DNA from: CBFIJI01 sp965662885
Lineage (GTDB): Bacteria > Bacteroidota > Bacteroidia > Flavobacteriales > Flavobacteriaceae
DNA: 10,163 nucleotides
Reading direction: 5' to 3'
Assembly (NCBI GenBank): GCA_965662885.1
Contig: CBFIJI010000077.1
Coordinates: forward strand, 1-10,163
Position numbers and translations under genes: made by a program. Shown piece by piece: positions 6,425 through 10,163 of the stretch (position 1 is the stretch's first letter; the number at the start of each line of letters is the position of its first letter). The notes under the pieces were generated by a model that saw nothing but the letters and a program-made list of their open reading frames with translations, had not been told where the DNA came from and searched no databases.

Positions 6425-7498
6425 AGAAGCAACAAAGGGACTTTTTAATGTGGCTTTACGTTTTATTTTCCCTGTGGGTGTTTTTAGAAAAGTGTCATAA
6501 AATAAGATCTTTTTAGGAAATTCGTAGGGCTGTAGTTCTACACTTTTTAAGGCAGTAATAATGAGTTCCCTCTTCGAAAAGGAAGAGGCGATAGCCAACA
6601 CCAAACATTCCCCCAATTTTTTATCGGAAATTCCTCCTACAAAAAAGGGGTATTCTAGATGATTAGCAAGTTTATGTTCAATGGGCTCAGGATGTAATTT
6701 TACTCCTCCCGAGTTGATGACATTATCAATTCTTCCGATAAGACGAAAAGTTGTTGAATTGATGCGCTCGATTTTATCATTAGTTACCAAATCATGCACC
6801 CCTAATTCAGGAGCATCTACCACCAAACAGTTACGTTGATCTTGACGAATAGTAATATTGGGGAGTTGTTTAAATTCAGCTGTTGGTGCGTCCATTTTCC
6901 GAACAGCAATATGAGACAAAGTTTCTGTCATCCCATAAGTTTCATAGGCATTAATCCTTTTGGTTATCAACGCTTTTTTTAGTGAAGTAGCTACCGAACT
7001 TCCTCCGATAATCAACGTTTTAACCCGAACTAAATCATCTAAGGAATGTATTGCTTGAAATGGAGTCATGGCCACAAAATCATACTCAATTTTACTTCCT
7101 TGAAGTGGCTTACTACTTGGAGCGACAACATCTAAATGAAGTCCCAAAATAAGTGCGCGAATTAGCATCATTTTCCCGGCAATATATTTTGCAGGTAAGC
7201 AGTGAAGTACTTGTTGTCCAGCCAAAAGATTAAAATAGGTTCCAGTCATTTTTGCTGAATGTACCAAAGCCTTTTTTTGAAAACTTAATTTTTTGGGAGT
7301 AGCTGTAGTCCCCGAAGTTTGAAGTAGCATGGTAGAATCCGCATTCAGCCAATCTAAAATAAAAACCCCTAATTCTTTTTTAAAGGCAGGCCCCTTTTTA
7401 ATAAAATCATGAGCAATAACGGATAATCCGTCTACATCATAAGGAACTCCATTAAGATGAAAGTCGGAGTGAATGAAATTAGGATTCGGTGGGTTCAT
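6410..7498 (-). CDS. menE: o-Succinylbenzoate-CoA ligase (short Bacteroidota type)
   Basis: An AMP-forming ligase that activates o-succinylbenzoate with ATP and CoA, in the menaquinone pathway between MenC and MenB. Motifs of the ANL superfamily: phosphate-binding loop TSGTTATPKK (61-70), YETYGMTE (185-192), hinge region GRIDNVINSGGVKLHPEPIE (255-274), and the C-terminal catalytic Lys344 in PTGKIKRK (341-348). At 362 residues it is about 90-120 shorter than the E. coli or Bacillus enzymes, lacking much of the usual N-terminal region. I know this short form as typical of Bacteroidota, so it is not a truncation. The loop has Ala66 where the family almost always has Gly (TSGTTG). The ATG at 7498 overlaps the protease gene's 3' end by 20 nt, which suggests coupled translation. 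The men neighbours support MenE over a generic acyl-CoA ligase. Confidence 0.9.
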   Translation of the reverse strand: MNPPNPNFIHSDFHLNGVPYDVDGLSVIAHDFIKKGPAFKKELGVFILDWLNADSTMLLQTSGTTATPKKLSFQKKALVHSAKMTGTYFNLLAGQQVLHCLPAKYIAGKMMLIRALILGLHLDVVAPSSKPLQGSKIEYDFVAMTPFQAIHSLDDLVRVKTLIIGGSSVATSLKKALITKRINAYETYGMTETLSHIAVRKMDAPTAEFKQLPNITIRQDQRNCLVVDAPELGVHDLVTNDKIERINSTTFRLIGRIDNVINSGGVKLHPEPIEHKLANHLEYPFFVGGISDKKLGECLVLAIASSFSKRELIITALKSVELQPYEFPKKILFYDTFLKTPTGKIKRKATLKSPFVASLDLK

Positions 7499-8405
7499 TC
7501 AATTTACCTGTTAATTTTTCTTTCCACTGTTTCCAGCCATATTTCCGTGACATCACAAATAAGGATAGCGGATAAAGAACACCTAAACCAAGGAACAATT
7601 CGGTCGTTAAGTTGGGTTCCGAAATATCAATCAAAAGAGATTCTGTCTCAAAAGCGGTCCATGTTGCTGTCACAAAAATAACAGTCACTAAATTGTTAGC
7701 AGCATGAAAGCCTAAAGCCAGTTCCATCCCCTCATCCATAAGGGTTAGGATTCCAAAAAACAATCCAGTCCCAATATAATAAGCCATAATCCCATAGCCT
7801 AATTTAGCGACTTCTGGATTACCAATATGTAACATACCAAAAATAACGGAAGTCATCAATAAAGGAGCCCATCGGTTACGAAACAAACGACCAAAGCCCT
7901 GCATTAAATAGCCCCTAAAAATATATTCTTCTAAGCTTGTTTGAATAGGTACCAAGGCAACAGCAATCACTAGCATGATTAGAAAGGGAATTGGTTTAAA
8001 ATTCCATTGGTAATTCTCTGGACTGGTAAAGTAATCAACTCCAATTAAAGTCATCGTGATACCACCCCAAAATAAAAAGGCAAAGAAAATCCGTTGCCAG
8101 TCTATTTGCTTTCTTGAGGTTGTCACGCTCAGTAGTGTGCGTTCATGAAGTTTTCGTACAATTAACCATAGTCCCAAGAAGGAGACCACAAAAGGAATCA
8201 AAAGGAGAAATAGTTGAGTGTTTTTTTCAATCCCTTTAATTAATTCCATAGGATCTTGATTGGGATCCATTCCAGAAATTCCTTGCTCTGTCATGACCAT
8301 AATCAAAGGAACCTGACCAATGAAATTAAAAATAATGATGACAAAAGAACCCAAAAGGTACATCCAAAAAGGATTTTTATATTTTAAAGACTGTTCGATA
8401 AACAT
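7479..8405 (-). CDS. CPBP family intramembrane metalloprotease (Abi/CAAX-like)
   Basis: A polytopic inner-membrane protein of 308 residues with six or more hydrophobic segments and the three CPBP motifs in the second half: EEYIFRGY (Glu159, Glu160, Arg164), FGMLH (His193) and HAANN (His234, Asn238). These are the residues known in the family to hold the catalytic metal and water, so it should be an active protease; the substrate is unknown. I chose the ATG at 8405 (MFIEQSLKYKNPFWMYLLGS), 10 nt after the menC stop. An upstream in-frame ATG at 8465 would add 20 residues and overlap menC by 50 nt, which is less likely, and the shorter N-terminus flows straight into the first membrane helix. It lies between menC and menE in one operon, but none of its motifs suggests a chemical step in menaquinone synthesis. 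Confidence 0.88.
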   Translation of the reverse strand: MFIEQSLKYKNPFWMYLLGSFVIIIFNFIGQVPLIMVMTEQGISGMDPNQDPMELIKGIEKNTQLFLLLIPFVVSFLGLWLIVRKLHERTLLSVTTSRKQIDWQRIFFAFLFWGGITMTLIGVDYFTSPENYQWNFKPIPFLIMLVIAVALVPIQTSLEEYIFRGYLMQGFGRLFRNRWAPLLMTSVIFGMLHIGNPEVAKLGYGIMAYYIGTGLFFGILTLMDEGMELALGFHAANNLVTVIFVTATWTAFETESLLIDISEPNLTTELFLGLGVLYPLSLFVMSRKYGWKQWKEKLTGKLNEPTES

Positions 8406-8415
8406 AGGTATATGA

Positions 8416-9444
8416 TTATGGTTTAAAATTCCAATTTTTACTTGTTTCGCAAGTAAGATAACCATTTTTTATTTCTAAAGGACTTTCGATATTGTTCGTA
8501 AATAAGGAACCGGTACCCAAACCTTGTGGAAGACTGACTTTTTTGTTAAAGGTCCATTGAGCAATTGCGTTCAGTCCAATATTACTTTCCAATGCACTAG
8601 TGGCCCACCATTCAATATTCCGTTCCTCTGCCAAACGAATCCAACGATCGGAAGCCGCAAAACCACCAACTAAACTAGGTTTTAAAATAATGTATTGTGG
8701 AGCAATTTGGGAAAGCATTTGCTTTTGATCTTCTTCATTATGAACCCCTATTAATTCCTCATCTAGTGCAATTGGAATCGGAGTTTCTGCACACAATTTT
8801 TTCATCTTTTCCCATTGCCCAGCAGCAATAGGTTGTTCAATAGAGTGCAATTCATACTGAGAAAGTTGGTCTAGTTTATGGAGTGCCTCCTCTGGAGAAA
8901 AAGCACCATTAGCATCAACACGGATACTTATTCTTGCTGAATCAAAGCGATTTCTGATGGAAGCGATCAATCGCAATTCCTCTTCAAAGTCAATCGCACC
9001 AATTTTTAATTTGATACAATTAAAGCCTTTATTCAATAAGGTTTCAATTTGCTGTTGCATGAATTCGGACTCACCCATCCAAACCAAGCCGTTGATTGCT
9101 ATGGCATTCTCTCCTCTTGTAAATTTTGAAGGGAATAGATCAAAAGAAGTTGTGGATTGAAGGGAAAGTGATGCCATTTCATAGCCAAAACGGATGGAGG
9201 GCCATTCCACAAGATTTGGGAGTTGCTTTTGCGTATTGATTGCCGTACAAAGACGTTCTAATTGATCCTCATATTCTGGTCGATCGTCATAGCTTAAGCC
9301 TGACAAGAGGCTACACTCCCCTATTCCAAACTGCTCGTTTTCTGTAAGTATTAAAAACCAACTCTCTTTTGTTTTTAAAATTCCACGGGAAGTTCCACTA
9401 GGTGTTTTAAAATTTAAAACATATTTTTTAAAATGTGCTTTCAT
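8416..9444 (-). CDS. menC: o-Succinylbenzoate synthase
   Basis: An enolase-superfamily enzyme that dehydrates SHCHC to o-succinylbenzoate in menaquinone synthesis. It is cytoplasmic and needs Mg2+. The 342 residues compare with 320 in E. coli. The barrel's catalytic set is complete: KLK (Lys145 and Lys147), metal ligands Asp177 (RVDANG), Glu203 (SIEQPI) and Asp228 (ALDEE), and Lys255 (ILKPSLVGG), matching E. coli Lys131/133, Asp161, Glu190, Asp213 and Lys235. The capping domain covers about 1-115 and the C-terminal tail. The ATG at 9444 overlaps the menA stop codon in an ATGA, so translation of the two is probably coupled. The related muconate-lactonizing and dipeptide-epimerase enzymes share the fold, but menA and menE alongside make MenC the best call. 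Confidence 0.93.
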   Translation of the reverse strand: MKAHFKKYVLNFKTPSGTSRGILKTKESWFLILTENEQFGIGECSLLSGLSYDDRPEYEDQLERLCTAINTQKQLPNLVEWPSIRFGYEMASLSLQSTTSFDLFPSKFTRGENAIAINGLVWMGESEFMQQQIETLLNKGFNCIKLKIGAIDFEEELRLIASIRNRFDSARISIRVDANGAFSPEEALHKLDQLSQYELHSIEQPIAAGQWEKMKKLCAETPIPIALDEELIGVHNEEDQKQMLSQIAPQYIILKPSLVGGFAASDRWIRLAEERNIEWWATSALESNIGLNAIAQWTFNKKVSLPQGLGTGSLFTNNIESPLEIKNGYLTCETSKNWNFKP

Positions 9445-10163
9445 TGTAGGAGTTGTGCCATAAAAATTAACAAGGAAAATAAAAACACAGAAAGCGCCAG
9501 ACGTTTAAGCTCAGGATCTAAATATTCAGGTTTTTTTTGAGACATCACACGTGAAAAATGAAGCAACAAAGGAATAAAGGCCAAATAAGGTAACCAATCA
9601 ATGGTTAAAGGAAAACTTATTCCAATACCGACAATAATTAGCGCAATCGAAAATAAAATCAAAAAAGCATGATACATCTTGGCACGTTGAGCCCCCATGA
9701 GTACAACTAAAGTATTCTTTCCGGCTGCCTTATCACTTTTACGATCTCGCATATTATTAAGGTTTAAAACACCCACAGAAAGTAAACCGATGGCAATGGC
9801 AAAAAAAAGTGCATCTAGGGTTAAGGTCTTTAATTGTAAAAAAAAGGAGCCTAAAACACTGACTCCACCAAAAAAGACAAAAACAAAAAGATCTCCAAAA
9901 CCTTTATAACCATAAGCATTATCTCCAACTGTATATTTTATGGCCGCTGCAATAGCGGCAAGCGTCAAAGCAATAAAGAACAGAAGAGTTCCAAGCGCTT
10001 TAGTCCCAAAAGCCAACAGAATTAAAAGGAGGGCAATACTTAGCGAAACAATTGCTAGTACAACTATTCCTTGATATAAGCTTTTTGAGGTGAGTAAACC
10101 TTGCTGTAAAACCCGTTTAGGTCCAATACGATCCTCATTGTCAGTTCCCTTAACACCATCGCC
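9441..10163 (-). CDS. menA: 1,4-Dihydroxy-2-naphthoate polyprenyltransferase, C-terminal part
   Basis: Membrane-bound UbiA-family prenyltransferase that joins a polyprenyl chain to 1,4-dihydroxy-2-naphthoate, giving demethylmenaquinone. The gene runs off the right edge: 240 residues are visible and roughly the first 60 are missing. The fragment opens with GDGVKGTDNEDRIGPKRVLQ, the segment just after the first Asp-rich motif in MenA, whose NDxxD part lies outside the window. The second Asp-rich motif is present as NNMRDRKSD (fragment residues 136-144), with Asp140 and Asp144 as expected Mg2+-diphosphate ligands. The stretch YKGFGDLFVFVFFGG also matches MenA. Around six hydrophobic helices follow. 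The frame is open to the window end, so the TTG at 10016 is internal and not a start. It is the first visible gene of the men operon; its promoter lies beyond the window. Confidence 0.92.
   Translation of the reverse strand, partial: GDGVKGTDNEDRIGPKRVLQQGLLTSKSLYQGIVVLAIVSLSIALLLILLAFGTKALGTLLFFIALTLAAIAAAIKYTVGDNAYGYKGFGDLFVFVFFGGVSVLGSFFLQLKTLTLDALFFAIAIGLLSVGVLNLNNMRDRKSDKAAGKNTLVVLMGAQRAKMYHAFLILFSIALIIVGIGISFPLTIDWLPYLAFIPLLLHFSRVMSQKKPEYLDPELKRLALSVFLFSLLIFMAQLLQ

Noticed and set aside
7457..7681. A 74-codon plus-strand frame across the menE/protease junction
   Set aside because: It is antisense to two confident genes that overlap each other, and it has no recognisable motif.
8405..8465. 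Longer start for the CPBP protease at 8465
   Set aside because: It would overlap menC by 50 nt and add a 20-residue extension unlike family N-termini; the ATG at 8405 sits 10 nt past the menC stop and leads directly into the first membrane helix.

Overview
The window looks like the chromosome of a marine or environmental flavobacterium (phylum Bacteroidota). This is inferred from the low-GC sequence, the C-terminal part of a large outer-membrane beta-barrel receptor, near-consensus Bacteroidota promoters (TTG, about 20 nt, TAnnTTTG), a short MenE typical of the group, and a tiny membrane protein paired with EttA. No transposase, integrase, phage gene, tRNA, rRNA or CRISPR array was seen. All recognised genes have intact reading frames, so this reads as ordinary core genome.

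Layout from left to right. (1) Positions 3-626 hold the 3' end of a TonB-dependent-receptor-like outer-membrane protein. It faces a small, easily missed membrane-protein gene (657-830, minus strand). The two share a strong bidirectional hairpin terminator at 629-658. (2) Positions 985-2845 hold fumC (class II fumarase, TCA cycle) and an overlapping GNAT acetyltransferase gene, both on the plus strand. (3) Positions 2842-4721 on the minus strand hold a two-gene operon: a 60-residue two-helix membrane protein followed 2 nt later by ettA, an ABC-F translation factor. The ettA and GNAT stop codons overlap in a TTAA. (4) An 89-nt divergent intergenic region (4722-4810) carries a minus-strand promoter bracketed by a perfect 9-bp inverted repeat. 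It separates the ettA operon from a plus-strand acyl-CoA carboxylase carboxyltransferase subunit (4811-6424) that most resembles methylcrotonyl-CoA carboxylase beta. (5) Positions 6410-10163 on the minus strand hold a tightly packed menaquinone operon, transcribed menA (cut by the window edge), menC, a CPBP-family intramembrane protease gene, then menE.

The genes connect loosely. FumC works in the TCA cycle, the carboxylase probably feeds branched-chain amino-acid carbon towards acetyl-CoA, and MenC, MenE and MenA make the menaquinone that carries electrons in flavobacterial respiration. I found no clearly new multi-gene system. The points most worth a second look are the membrane protease inside the men operon, the small membrane protein tied to ettA, the operator-like repeat on its promoter, the unlisted small gene at 657-830, and an altered nucleotide-binding loop in MenE.
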